DNA of 64,000 nt from JAVWHP01 sp036639955 (GTDB taxonomy: Bacteria; Bacillota_I; Bacilli_A; Erysipelotrichales; Erysipelotrichaceae). Positions 36,803-46,020 of this stretch are shown one piece after another (the first letter of the stretch is position 1; the number at the start of each line of letters is the position of its first letter). A program made the position numbers and the translations under genes. The DNA lies in contig JAVWHP010000005.1 in assembly GCA_036639955.1 (NCBI GenBank), positions 46,664 to 110,663 on the forward strand, read 5' to 3'. The notes under the pieces are model-generated. The model had not been told where the DNA came from, did no database searches, and saw only the letters and a list, made by a program, of their open reading frames with translations.

Positions 36803-37091
36803 AGTTATAATTTATAAAAAAGCACAAATTGATTTAAAAGATATTGTAGAATATTTGAATGAATTAGATGAACAGGCTGCATTGAAATATTTTGATTTAT
36901 TGGTTACAAAAATACAAAACTTATGTCAAATGCCTCATAGATGTCCTTTATCACAAAATATACAGCTAAGAATTCGAGGTTACAGAACAATGGTTGTTAA
37001 AGATTATATAGTCTTTTATGTTATAAAAGATAATGTAGTTCAAATAAGGAGGATACTATTTGCGCGCAGACGGTATGAGCACATTTTATAA
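36789..37091 (+). CDS. RelE/ParE-family toxin
   Basis: 100 aa from ATG 36789, chosen because GAGGGA lies 7 nt upstream. ParE/RelE fold: YKVIIYKKAQIDLKDIVEYL, LCQMPHRCPLS, IRGYRTMVVKDYIVFYVI, VQIRRILFARRRYEHIL. ParE types block gyrase and RelE types cleave mRNA in the ribosome. The RRILFARRRYEHIL ending is common in ParE-like members, but the target cannot be told. It forms a type II pair with the gene before. Confidence 0.92.
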   Translation: MADYKVIIYKKAQIDLKDIVEYLNELDEQAALKYFDLLVTKIQNLCQMPHRCPLSQNIQLRIRGYRTMVVKDYIVFYVIKDNVVQIRRILFARRRYEHIL

Positions 37092-37286
37092 ACTGTTAAT
37101 TTAAATTTTAAAAATATTAATGATGAATCAATATATCGGTAGGTTATTATACTTGCTGATTAATGACAAATAAGTGTTAAATAATGATTAGATTACTATA
37201 TAAGATAAAAAATTTATAATTGTAGATTATTATCTTGATAAAGACCATATTATGCTATAATATAAACATTAATTAAGGAGAATGAA

Positions 37287-37907
37287 ATGAAAAAAATACT
37301 ATTATGTACAGTTAGTTTAATTATGATTATTGGAATGAGTGGATGTGCTAATAATGACGCAGCTAAAGAAGAAAAAAAGGATGAAGTAGATGAAGTTAAA
37401 GTAGAGAAGATTGGTAAACACCATATTGAAATTGTAGTAAAAGATTATGGAACTATTAAGGTTGAACTAGATGGAGATGCTGCTCCAATAACTGTAGCTA
37501 ACTTTATGGAATTAGCTAATAATAAATTTTATGATGGCTTAACATTCCACCGTGTTATCGATGGATTCATGATACAAGGTGGAGACCCTAAAGGGAATGG
37601 AACTGGAGGTAGTGATAAAACTATCAAAGGTGAGTTTGAAAATAATGATGTTAAAAATGATATAGAACATAAAAGAGGTGTAATATCTATGGCAAGATCT
37701 AGATCAATGGATAGTGCTTCTTCACAATTCTTTATTATGCATCAAGATGCTGTCCATCTAGATGGTGATTATGCAGCCTTTGGTAAAGTTAGTGAAGGAA
37801 TGGAAGTAGTTGATGCAATTGTAGCTAAAGTTAAACCAACCGACAATAACGGATCGGTAGTAACAGCTGAACAGCCAATAATTGAAACTATAAAAGTAAT
37901 AGATTAA
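37287..37907 (+). CDS. Cyclophilin-type peptidyl-prolyl isomerase lipoprotein
   Basis: 206 aa. Signal peptide with lipobox GMSGC (Cys20), an acidic/lysine linker, then a full cyclophilin domain: ITVANFMELANN, GLTFHRVIDGFMIQGGDPKGNGTGG, RGVISMARSRSMDSASSQFFIMHQDAVHLDGDYAAFGKV. The catalytic Arg is in FHRV. It folds secreted proteins outside the membrane, a role PrsA fills in other Firmicutes. AAGGAG precedes the ATG; a terminator follows. Confidence 0.95.
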   Translation: MKKILLCTVSLIMIIGMSGCANNDAAKEEKKDEVDEVKVEKIGKHHIEIVVKDYGTIKVELDGDAAPITVANFMELANNKFYDGLTFHRVIDGFMIQGGDPKGNGTGGSDKTIKGEFENNDVKNDIEHKRGVISMARSRSMDSASSQFFIMHQDAVHLDGDYAAFGKVSEGMEVVDAIVAKVKPTDNNGSVVTAEQPIIETIKVID

Positions 37908-37914
37908 TTATGAT

Positions 37915-37940
37915 AAATCACCCTTGGGTGATTTTTTTTT
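37915..37940 (+). terminator. Terminator after the cyclophilin gene
   Basis: AAATCACCC, loop TT, GGGTGATTT with a following run of nine T. Confidence 0.92.
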
Positions 37941-38004
37941 AGCAATAAAATCGACAATGACAATTCTGTATGATAAAATTAAACTATGAACAGGAGATGA
38001 CACT

Positions 38005-39597
38005 ATGAATATATTATCTTTTATTTCTATCGCGATTTGCACATCATTTTTTATAGGTGGAATTTACCTATTAAGAGCTGAAAGAAAAAGTGTAATGAAC
38101 GTTACTGCATTTAGTGTCTTCGTATGTTTAGCCTGGTGGTCACTATGTAATTCATTTTTATTTGCAACTAGTAATCCTGAAATAGCTATGAAATGGCATC
38201 GACTATCGTCAATTGGGTGGATCGGTTTTGTAGTAATAACAACCTATTATTTTATTATCTTAACTAAATATACGGTAAAAAATAATAAACTATGGAAAAA
38301 AATATGTTTTTTCGTGCCCGCAATTATAATGATAATTCTAAATCTATTCATGGATAGCACATCATTAGCAAAAGCAATAATCCCAAGTAAAACTGGATTA
38401 GGTTGGACCTTCTTAAATTCAGTTGATTCTATGATGCTATGGCTATATGTAATTTATTTTACTGCATACTTTGGTATAGGATTTTGTTTATTATATAAAT
38501 GGCAAAAAAAAGTAAATCATAAAATGAAGAAAGAAATGGCAATTAATTTCATTATATTAGATGCTGTTACTATTATATGCGGAGCATATACAGATATAAT
38601 AGTTCCTTTAACTACTCAAAGTATTCCAGCAATGGCTAATATAATGACAGCTATATTTGGAATTGGATATTTTATTATTATATATAGATATGATCTATTT
38701 AATATAAATTTAGTTATATCCTCTGATGCCATCTTACAATCGAGTAATAACCTTGTATTTGTTATAGATGAAGTGAATGAAATACTAAAATATAATAAAG
38801 CAATAACTACTTTATTAGATTACAATGAAACTGAATTAATGGGTAAAGATTTTAGTAGTTTATTTGAAGAATATATCGATTTAAGAAAACTAACCCTAGA
38901 AAATAATATTGTAAATATTGAAACTAAAATGAGATGTAAAAATGGTAATCAAAAAGATATATTACTATCTGCTAGTGCAGCAACAGATAAAAATAATAAC
39001 TTTTTATGTATTGTAATTTCTTGTCGAGATGTAACTAAACAAATGAAAATACAAAAAGAATTAGAAACAGAAAGAAAGAAATTAGAAATACTAGCTAAGG
39101 AATACCAAGCGCTATCTTATAGTGATTTATTAACTAACTTACCAAATAGAAGAAGCTTCTATGAAGAAGTAGTAAAATATGAAAAACGATATTATGCTAA
39201 TGGAGAAGACTTTGCAATTATATTTTTAGACTTAGATAATTTTAAACATATTAATGATGTATATGGTCATAAAGGCGGAGATGTATTCTTAAAAGCAACA
39301 GCAAAAAAACTAACAAGATGTGTTAATTCTAAAGAGTTTGTTGCTCGATTAGCTGGAGATGAGTTCATATTTATAATACCTTATGAAGATGGAAATAGTT
39401 TAAAGAATAAATTAATGATGATATCTAAAGAATTCGATAAACCCATTAAATTTGAAGGCCAAGATTATGAAATACTTATAAGTTATGGAACTGCTAAATA
39501 TTCAAAAACTAAAGATATAGATGAATTAATACATAAAGCTGATGAAGGTATGTATATTAGCAAACGTAAAAAAACTATAGTTAATAAAGAATTATAG
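38005..39597 (+). CDS. Membrane diguanylate cyclase (7TM-PAS-GGDEF)
   Basis: 530 aa. Seven or eight TMs in the histidine-kinase N-terminal 7TM style (residues 1-235), a PAS domain (~240-345), a short coiled coil, then a GGDEF domain (365-525) with LTNLPNRRSF, FLDLDNFKHINDVYGHKGGD and the active-site loop RLAGDEFIF. The first Gly is Ala (AGDEF), a tolerated variant. The four residues where the RxxD inhibitory site would lie are NSKE, so product inhibition is probably lost. It makes c-di-GMP in response to a membrane or cytoplasmic signal. AGGAG precedes the ATG. Confidence 0.93.
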   Translation: MNILSFISIAICTSFFIGGIYLLRAERKSVMNVTAFSVFVCLAWWSLCNSFLFATSNPEIAMKWHRLSSIGWIGFVVITTYYFIILTKYTVKNNKLWKKICFFVPAIIMIILNLFMDSTSLAKAIIPSKTGLGWTFLNSVDSMMLWLYVIYFTAYFGIGFCLLYKWQKKVNHKMKKEMAINFIILDAVTIICGAYTDIIVPLTTQSIPAMANIMTAIFGIGYFIIIYRYDLFNINLVISSDAILQSSNNLVFVIDEVNEILKYNKAITTLLDYNETELMGKDFSSLFEEYIDLRKLTLENNIVNIETKMRCKNGNQKDILLSASAATDKNNNFLCIVISCRDVTKQMKIQKELETERKKLEILAKEYQALSYSDLLTNLPNRRSFYEEVVKYEKRYYANGEDFAIIFLDLDNFKHINDVYGHKGGDVFLKATAKKLTRCVNSKEFVARLAGDEFIFIIPYEDGNSLKNKLMMISKEFDKPIKFEGQDYEILISYGTAKYSKTKDIDELIHKADEGMYISKRKKTIVNKEL

Positions 39598-39687
39598 TCA
39601 TTAAACAATATATAAATTGAATACTTTTCATAATATGATAAAATTAAGTTAAAGATAATAATATTAATATGATGAAAAGAGGATTCT

Positions 39688-41292
39688 ATGAAAACTATAT
39701 TTTACAATGGTACTATTATAACAATGGAAGAAGAATTATATACAGAAGCAGTATTAGTGATTGATGATCTAATTGCTAACATAGGAAGTGTGGATGAACT
39801 AATTAAGGTTGCACCAGATGCATCTTTAAAGGATTTAGAAGGAACAACTATGTTACCTGCATTTATAGATGCGCATTCACACTTCTCTAGTTATGCTAAT
39901 TCTATATTACAAGTTAAACTAGAAAACAGTAAAAACTTTGAAGAAATATCAATAAGAATAACTAAGTTTATAAAAGAAGCAAATAATGGAAAAGGATTAA
40001 AAAAAGGAGAATGGATTGTAGCTAATGGATATGATCATAATATATTGATTGAAAAAATACAACCAACACTAGCTCTACTAGATAAAATTGCACCTAATAA
40101 TCCACTAATATTACAACATAAATCAGGACACTGTGGAGTACTCAATACAGTAGCCCTAAATGAATTAAAATATGACATTAACAGTATACCTCCTAAAGGA
40201 GGTATTATCGGAATAAAAGATAATAAATTAACCGGATATATGGAAGAAGAAGCATATATACAAAGTATTAAACAAGTGCCTATGGCTAACATAGAGACCA
40301 TGTTGGATGCTTATAGTTTAGCACAAGATAAATACCTAAGCTATGGAATAACTACAATACAAGAAGGAATGATGGTAGAACAAATGCTACCATTATATAA
40401 ATATTTAATAGACAGTGGAATACTTAAAATTGATTTAGTAGGCTATTCCGAGTTTGAATCAATGCCAGCATTTATTAAAGGTTTACCAAACTCGGTTAAT
40501 AGGTATGATAAACATTTTAAATTAGGTGGATATAAGATTATATTAGATGGATCACCACAAGTAAAAACAGCATGGATGTTAACTCCATATTTAAATAGTA
40601 ATGACTATGGCTATGGGACTACAACTAATGAACAACTATATAAGATGCTCAAAACAGCAGCTACTAATAATATACAAACACTAGTACACTGCAATGGAGA
40701 TGCGGCTATTCAACAATATATAACTATCCTAAATAAAATAAAGGATGAAGGTATATCAGTAGATAAACTTAGAAATGTAATTATTCATGCACAATTATTA
40801 AATCTTAAACAATTAGATGATGTAGCTGATCTAAAACTAATACCATCCTTTTTTATAGCTCATATTTTACACTGGGGAGATATACATATAAAGAACTTTG
40901 GAATTGAGCGTGCTCAATACATTAGTCCAGTAAATTCAGCAATTAAGCATGATATTATATATACCTTTCATCAAGATGCGCCAGTTATTGAACCAAACAT
41001 GTTAGAAACACTACAATGTGCAGTAACAAGAACAACAGCTAATGGAGTTATACTTGCACCAAGTGAAGCCATAACTATACTACAAGCATTAAAGGGAATC
41101 ACAATTAATGCAGCTTACCAATATAATGAAGAAACAACTAAAGGAACAATTAAGCCTGGAAAATACGCAGACTTAGTAATTCTAAGTGATAATCCTCTAA
41201 CTATAAATTGTAATGAACTAACAAATATTAAAGTATTAGAAACAATAAAAGCAGGAAAAACAATATATTTAACTAGCTGTGCAAAATTGTAA
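39688..41292 (+). CDS. YtcJ-like metal-dependent amidohydrolase
   Basis: 534 aa of the amidohydrolase 3 / YtcJ group. Metal ligands: DAHSHFSSY near residue 65, the VHCNGDAA loop, AQL, and FHQDAP with the last Asp. The ending KGTIKPGKYADLVILSDNP is the usual small beta-domain return. Such enzymes hydrolyse N-acyl or formamide-type bonds of small molecules; substrate unknown. It has its own GAGG ribosome-binding site and no tight neighbour. Confidence 0.88.
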   Translation: MKTIFYNGTIITMEEELYTEAVLVIDDLIANIGSVDELIKVAPDASLKDLEGTTMLPAFIDAHSHFSSYANSILQVKLENSKNFEEISIRITKFIKEANNGKGLKKGEWIVANGYDHNILIEKIQPTLALLDKIAPNNPLILQHKSGHCGVLNTVALNELKYDINSIPPKGGIIGIKDNKLTGYMEEEAYIQSIKQVPMANIETMLDAYSLAQDKYLSYGITTIQEGMMVEQMLPLYKYLIDSGILKIDLVGYSEFESMPAFIKGLPNSVNRYDKHFKLGGYKIILDGSPQVKTAWMLTPYLNSNDYGYGTTTNEQLYKMLKTAATNNIQTLVHCNGDAAIQQYITILNKIKDEGISVDKLRNVIIHAQLLNLKQLDDVADLKLIPSFFIAHILHWGDIHIKNFGIERAQYISPVNSAIKHDIIYTFHQDAPVIEPNMLETLQCAVTRTTANGVILAPSEAITILQALKGITINAAYQYNEETTKGTIKPGKYADLVILSDNPLTINCNELTNIKVLETIKAGKTIYLTSCAKL

Positions 41293-41349
41293 AGTAATGT
41301 TGATAGAATAATCTTAACGTATATATTATAATAGATATGAGGTGATATT

Positions 41350-42012
41350 ATGTTTTATGATAAACTTATACAATTAAGAAAGAAACAAGGTTTAAATCAG
41401 GAACAATTAGCTGATAAGCTAAATGTTTCTAGACAGACTATATCTAAATGGGAAAATGGTACTATTATTCCTGCTTTGGAATATTTGATTGATATTTCTA
41501 GGTTATTTGGTACGACATTAGATTCATTAGTTAATGAAGATGATTGTAAAAGTGATAAAGAAACAATTATTGAGGAAGATGAATTTGTTTCTTTTCTAAT
41601 TAAAGCTAAGCAGGAAACTTATGCTAGTAAGAAAGGCCAGGTAGAACCTAGCAGAGCTAATTCATTAGAATATGCTTATAGTGATGATAAATATAGTTAT
41701 GTTGATTCTTTCTTTGGTTCTTCTTGTTTCAGTGGTGAAGAAGTAGTAAGCCAAGATTCAAATCCTATTTGGTCAATGAATTATTATGGTAGAGTTACTA
41801 GTGAAAAATTTAGTGGGGATTTCTTAAAGTATGCTTTAAACCATGGTACTTATGAATATCCATATCGTGGTCCTAAACTTATTAAACAAGGCGAGTATAG
41901 CTATCACTCTAGCTGTTTAGGTACCATTGATTACTTTAATGGTAAAGAAGAAATCTATTATGGAGATGTACTAGTTTATGAGTGCGTTTATCACGGGGGA
42001 ATATTGAAATAG
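41350..42012 (+). CDS. XRE-family regulator with DUF5680 domain
   Basis: 220 aa. An XRE helix-turn-helix (residues 4-60: LRKKQGLNQEQLADKLNVSR with QTISKWENG) is followed by an acidic linker and a ~120-residue beta-rich domain of DUF5680 type (YSYVDSFFGSSCFSGEEVV, IWSMNYYGRV, GTYEYPYRGP). DUF5680 may bind a small molecule; its ligand is unknown. GAGGTG precedes the ATG. One of the three dispersed palindromes lies 69 nt past its stop, in front of the adenine deaminase gene. Confidence 0.88.
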   Translation: MFYDKLIQLRKKQGLNQEQLADKLNVSRQTISKWENGTIIPALEYLIDISRLFGTTLDSLVNEDDCKSDKETIIEEDEFVSFLIKAKQETYASKKGQVEPSRANSLEYAYSDDKYSYVDSFFGSSCFSGEEVVSQDSNPIWSMNYYGRVTSEKFSGDFLKYALNHGTYEYPYRGPKLIKQGEYSYHSSCLGTIDYFNGKEEIYYGDVLVYECVYHGGILK

Positions 42013-42080
42013 AGTGAAAGAGTAATAATAACCTTATTTAATGGTATTAATGATATATTAAACATTATGATAAGAACCTA

Positions 42081-42108
42081 ATTTGTTAGTTTAAATAAAC
42101 TAACAAAT
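42081..42108. repeat. Dispersed palindrome, copy 3
   Basis: ATTTGTTAGTTT...AAACTAACAAAT: 13-bp arms around AA, the most complete copy. It lies between the XRE-DUF5680 gene and the adenine deaminase gene. Confidence 0.8.
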
Positions 42109-42126
42109 TACTAGAATGATAATGAT

Positions 42127-42152
42127 AAAATAGCCTATTTAAAGGCTTTTTA
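42127..42152 (+). terminator. Terminator after the XRE-DUF5680 gene
   Basis: AGCC, loop TATTTAAA, GGCT, with flanking AAA/TTT pairing and a T-run. The stem is short, so strength is moderate. Confidence 0.6.
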
Positions 42153-42187
42153 TCTATAATTTAAAATAAAAAAAGGAGATTTCTAAA

Positions 42188-43888
42188 ATGATTAAAGATA
42201 CTGAGTTAGTTCTAAAGAATGCTAATGTACTAAATGTTTTTACTAATGAGATTGTACATGGTGATATAGCCATTCAGTCATCTAAAATAATCGGTATTGG
42301 AGAATATACAAGTAGTAATGAAATAGATTTAAATAATCAATATGTAATACCAGGATTAATTGATGGACACATACATATTGAAAGTTCGATGGTATCTGTA
42401 GCAGAATTTGAAAAAGCAGTCTTACCACATGGAACAACATGCGTGATAACAGATCCACATGAAATAGCAAATGTAGCAGGAATTGAAGGAATCAAATATA
42501 TGATGGAAGAAGCTAGTAAACTAGAACTTCAAGTAAAATTTACATTACCATCATGCGTACCAGCAACTAGTCTAGATGAAACTGGAGCTAAATTGAATGC
42601 TAAAGATTTAGAACAATTCTATGCTGATGAAAATGTAGTAGGATTAGCAGAAATGATGAATTCATATGGAACAATTTTAGGTGATAAAGAAATACTAGAA
42701 AAGATAGGGACAGCAAAGAAATATCATAAAGTAGTAGATGGACACGCACCAATGCTAGTAGGAGAAGAACTTAATGCATACATATGTGCCGGAGTACAAT
42801 CAGATCATGAATGTGCAACAATAGGAGAAGCAAAAGAAAAACTAGCAAAAGGACAATGGATAATGATAAGAGAAGGAACAGCTGCACACAACCTAGAAGC
42901 ACTAATGCCACTATTTCAATATCCATACAATCAAAGAAGTATGCTAGTAAGCGATGATAAACACCCACAAGACCTAATACATAAAGGACACATAGATTAC
43001 ATAATTAGGGAAGCTATAAAAAGAGGAGCAGACCCAATTGAAGCAATAAAGATGGCAACTATTAATCCAGCAACATATTTTAAATTAGAAGGACAAGGTG
43101 CTATAGCACCAGGCTATCAAGCAGATCTAGTAGTAGTTGATAATTTAAAAACAATGAACGTAAGTAGTGTTTACATTAAGGGAAAAAGAATAGAAAACAA
43201 GACAAAGGAAACAGAAGATATAACAAGTAATGAAAGAGTAATGAAATCTTTTAGAATGGAAAAAGTAACTAAAGAAGAAATCAAACTAGAAAATATAGTA
43301 GGAAGTAAAATGCGTGTTATAGAATTAATACCTAATGAACTATTAACAAATGAAGTAATAGTTGAAGCTAAAGATATAGAAGGATATGCATTTGGTGTTA
43401 ATCCTAAAGAAGATATAGTGAAGGCGGTAGTATTTGAAAGACATAATAATACTCATCATATAGGTATAGGTTTCATTAAAGGTTATGGATTAAAAGATGG
43501 AGCTGTAGGAACTAGTGTAGCTCATGATTCACATAACTTATTAGTAGTAGGTACTAATGATGAGGATATAGTAAATGCAGCTAATGCTATTATTAAAGCC
43601 CAAGGAGGACTAGCCATCAGTGTTAATTCTAAAATCACTTCTATTTTAGAATTACCAATAGCAGGACTAATGAGTAATAAAACACTAACTCAAGTAGAAA
43701 ATAAATTAGAACAAATGAAAGAAGAACTATACAATTTAGGAGTAAGCAAAAAAATAGACCCATTCATGAGTCTATCCTTTATAAGCTTACCAGTAATACC
43801 AACCCTAAGATTAAATACTTTAGGACTAATCGAAACACAATCGCAAACAGTTCTAAAACTATTTATCGATAAATCTAGTAACCTTTAA
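42188..43888 (+). CDS. ade: Ade, adenine deaminase
   Basis: 566 aa. Metal-binding GLIDGHIHIESSMVSVAEFEKAVLPHG with TDPHEIANV, DGHAPMLVG, SDHE (catalytic region), SDDKHPQDL, and the C-terminal domain with HNTHHIGIGFIKGYGLKDGAVGTSVAHDSHN typical of bacterial adenine deaminase. It turns adenine into hypoxanthine for purine salvage. AAAGGAG precedes the ATG. No purine riboswitch is visible in its 175-nt leader. Its last 30 nt overlap the 3' end of the opposite-strand HAD gene. Confidence 0.96.
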   Translation: MIKDTELVLKNANVLNVFTNEIVHGDIAIQSSKIIGIGEYTSSNEIDLNNQYVIPGLIDGHIHIESSMVSVAEFEKAVLPHGTTCVITDPHEIANVAGIEGIKYMMEEASKLELQVKFTLPSCVPATSLDETGAKLNAKDLEQFYADENVVGLAEMMNSYGTILGDKEILEKIGTAKKYHKVVDGHAPMLVGEELNAYICAGVQSDHECATIGEAKEKLAKGQWIMIREGTAAHNLEALMPLFQYPYNQRSMLVSDDKHPQDLIHKGHIDYIIREAIKRGADPIEAIKMATINPATYFKLEGQGAIAPGYQADLVVVDNLKTMNVSSVYIKGKRIENKTKETEDITSNERVMKSFRMEKVTKEEIKLENIVGSKMRVIELIPNELLTNEVIVEAKDIEGYAFGVNPKEDIVKAVVFERHNNTHHIGIGFIKGYGLKDGAVGTSVAHDSHNLLVVGTNDEDIVNAANAIIKAQGGLAISVNSKITSILELPIAGLMSNKTLTQVENKLEQMKEELYNLGVSKKIDPFMSLSFISLPVIPTLRLNTLGLIETQSQTVLKLFIDKSSNL

Positions 43889-44428
43889 CTTCTTAACCAT
43901 ATAACCCTCATTAGCAATTCTAATTAAAGGCAAATCACTTAAGCTATCAGTATACATAGCCTTAGCCTCTACATCAGGAAAACGCTCATATAAACGTCTA
44001 ACCTTTTCTTCACCATGACAATTTAAACCATCATATAAACCAGTATGCTTATCAACTCTACTAGCCATCATATATTTAATGTTTAGTAAAGACATAGCAG
44101 GCTCTAAAAGAAATTCAGGACTAGCAGATATAATTATATCTGAAGGCTCCTGAATTTCTTTATAGAAGCCCTTTATTTTATTGATATGAGTTTTCCAAAA
44201 AGAATCAATAAGACTATCAACATCTTTTAATCCGCTTAAGAATTTATAAAAATGTTCCTTACTAACAGTTTTACTCTCAATACCAAGGAACATTTTTATA
44301 AAATGATAAACTTGCATCGGAGCAAATCTTATAATACTAAAGTTATTACGTAAACAATATTTATAAAAATCAAAAGTAGAATCTCCATCATATATTGTTT
44401 TATCAAAATCATATAGGTTTGCTTTCAT
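43859..44428 (-). CDS. HAD-IB (SerB-like) phosphatase
   Basis: 189 aa. Motif I YDFDKTIYDGDST with the first Asp as nucleophile, a small helical cap, motif II IISASPEFLL, and motif IV YTDSLSDLPLI. This is the phosphoserine-phosphatase-like HAD-IB subgroup; substrate unknown. It has an AT-rich GAGG site before its ATG and reads toward ade, sharing 30 nt of coding sequence at the 3' ends. Confidence 0.85.
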   Translation of the reverse strand: MKANLYDFDKTIYDGDSTFDFYKYCLRNNFSIIRFAPMQVYHFIKMFLGIESKTVSKEHFYKFLSGLKDVDSLIDSFWKTHINKIKGFYKEIQEPSDIIISASPEFLLEPAMSLLNIKYMMASRVDKHTGLYDGLNCHGEEKVRRLYERFPDVEAKAMYTDSLSDLPLIRIANEGYMVKKLKVTRFIDK

Positions 44429-44475
44429 ATAATCTCCTCACTAACACATATAGTATATAATAAGTTTAACTATAT

Positions 44476-44513
44476 AAAAAGGATTAATTCAAAAACTTGA
44501 ATTAATCCTTTTT
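44476..44513 (-). terminator. Terminator after the IIB-like gene
   Basis: AAAAAGGATTAATTCAA, loop AAAC, TTGAATTAATCCTTTTT: a long perfect stem with T-run in the minus direction. Confidence 0.9.
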
Positions 44514-44529
44514 AATATTATAACAATGA

Positions 44530-44868
44530 TTAACAAATACTATTTAGAATTGCATCAGTATCTCTTAATCCATAAGCTTTACTATCTATAACCTTTACTA
44601 ATTTATTAGGAAATTTAGTTTTTACTTCATCTTCCATATTAAACAGTTCAGGTGCTAATAGTATTATATCTGTAGCATCTCCTAGTTCATCAATTTTAGA
44701 AGCACTTTCCATTTTAATAGTTAAATCTAAACCTTTTTCTTTAACTGACTTATTTAGTTTACCAACTAACAAATTTACAAATCCATCATAATCTGAAGCC
44801 ATAGAGGTAACACTAAATACTGTTAATGTTCCATGATTACCATCCTTAAAACTAAGTTTTGTTTCCAT
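44530..44868 (-). CDS. PTS EIIB (lactose/cellobiose)-like protein lacking the active Cys
   Basis: 112 aa from ATG 44868, chosen because AAAGGAG lies just upstream; the ATG at 44889 has no such site. The C-terminal part ATDIILLAPELFNMEDEVK ... VIDSKAYGLRDTDAIL closely follows PTS IIB of the cellobiose/lactose group. The N-terminal loop, where IIB has C-x-x-G-M-S-T, reads SVTSMASD without Cys, so it cannot be phosphorylated in the usual way. No EIIA, EIIC or sugar gene is nearby. It may be a sensor or regulator derived from IIB. It is monocistronic with its own terminator. Confidence 0.7.
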   Translation of the reverse strand: METKLSFKDGNHGTLTVFSVTSMASDYDGFVNLLVGKLNKSVKEKGLDLTIKMESASKIDELGDATDIILLAPELFNMEDEVKTKFPNKLVKVIDSKAYGLRDTDAILNSIC

Positions 44869-45128
44869 CTTAATCTCCTTTATGTGCATTTATAAGCACT
44901 CGTATACTTAGCTAAAATAGACGACTAATGTTAGACACTAATCTTCTACTATCATATTATCTCTTTGTATATAATTAATCAACTACTTTTTAAACATTTC
45001 AAAAAAAAAAAAATATAAAGTGTAAATATGAGCGTTTTCGCTAATTCAATATAATTATATTAAGCATATGACTAACATTTTCTAAATAAATGTATATAAT
45101 AATAAAGAAAGATAATAAAGGTAATTAT

Positions 45129-46019
45129 ATGAAACATAAAGAATTTCAATTATTAACTAACAATGATATAGAACTAATAACTAAGTATAGTAAATTAACT
45201 AATTATTCTGAATGTAATCATAATCTATCAGGATACTTTATATGGCAACAACCCTATCCTATATACTTTTATCAAGAAGAGAACTTTATATTATTAATTG
45301 GCTTATATGAACGAGAATTATATTTATATATGCCTCTATGTACTCAAGAATACTTTAGTATAGCTTTAATAAAAGCTAAAGATATATTTCATCAAAATAA
45401 AGTTAAACTAATACTAAGCGCATATAGCTATGAAGAAGCCCTGTTAGCTAAAAAAACGTTACCTAGTTTAAATATTAAAGAAATAGAAGAAAGTTATGAT
45501 TATATATATTTAGTAGATAAACTCATTACCTTTAGTGGTAAGAAACTCCAAAAGAAAAGAAATCATTTAAATTACTTTTATAATACATATCATAATGCCT
45601 ATAGTTATGAGAAAATTAATCATACTAATATAAATGAATGTATAAGTTTATTAGATATATGGGAAGATTCTACTATAACTACTGATAAAAACAATGAATA
45701 TGATGCTATTATAAATACCTTTAAACTTTGGGATAAATTACCACTTAAAGGTGGACTCATAAGAATTAATAATGTCGTACAAGCCTTCAGTATCGGATCT
45801 ATGTTAAATAATGACATGTGTCAAATTCACTTCGAAAAAGCTAATGAAAAAATAAGAGGCTTGTATCAAGCCATCTGTAAAGAACTACTAATCCATGAAT
45901 TTAAGAATGTAACCTATGTAAACAGAGAAGATGACATGGGAATAGAAAATTTAAGAAAATCTAAAGAAGCTTATAATCCAATTAAACTAATAAGAAAATA
46001 TAAATTATGGGAGGACTAA
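45129..46019 (+). CDS. DUF2156 / LPG-synthase C-terminal-like protein
   Basis: 296 aa from ATG 45129, chosen because AAAGG lies 9 nt upstream; the earlier in-frame ATG 45090 lacks a site. It has the double-GNAT DUF2156 pattern: FIWQQPYPIYFY, LDKLITFSGKKLQKKRNHLNYF (KLxxKRNxxNxF is the hallmark), GGLIRINNVVQAFSIGSML, and VTYVNREDDMGIENLRKSKEAYNP. Such proteins relate to the catalytic part of MprF and may transfer aminoacyl groups from tRNA. It is followed after 1 nt by a GNAT gene. Confidence 0.85.
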   Translation: MKHKEFQLLTNNDIELITKYSKLTNYSECNHNLSGYFIWQQPYPIYFYQEENFILLIGLYERELYLYMPLCTQEYFSIALIKAKDIFHQNKVKLILSAYSYEEALLAKKTLPSLNIKEIEESYDYIYLVDKLITFSGKKLQKKRNHLNYFYNTYHNAYSYEKINHTNINECISLLDIWEDSTITTDKNNEYDAIINTFKLWDKLPLKGGLIRINNVVQAFSIGSMLNNDMCQIHFEKANEKIRGLYQAICKELLIHEFKNVTYVNREDDMGIENLRKSKEAYNPIKLIRKYKLWED

Positions 46020-46020
46020 T

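Noticed and set aside
42013..42187. Purine riboswitch before adenine deaminase
   Set aside because: No TATAA...GGTTT...three-way-junction core; only the palindrome and a short terminator.
45001..45013. A13 run upstream of the DUF2156 gene as a phase-variation tract
   Set aside because: It lies ~115 nt before the start, outside any coding frame or recognisable promoter spacer.
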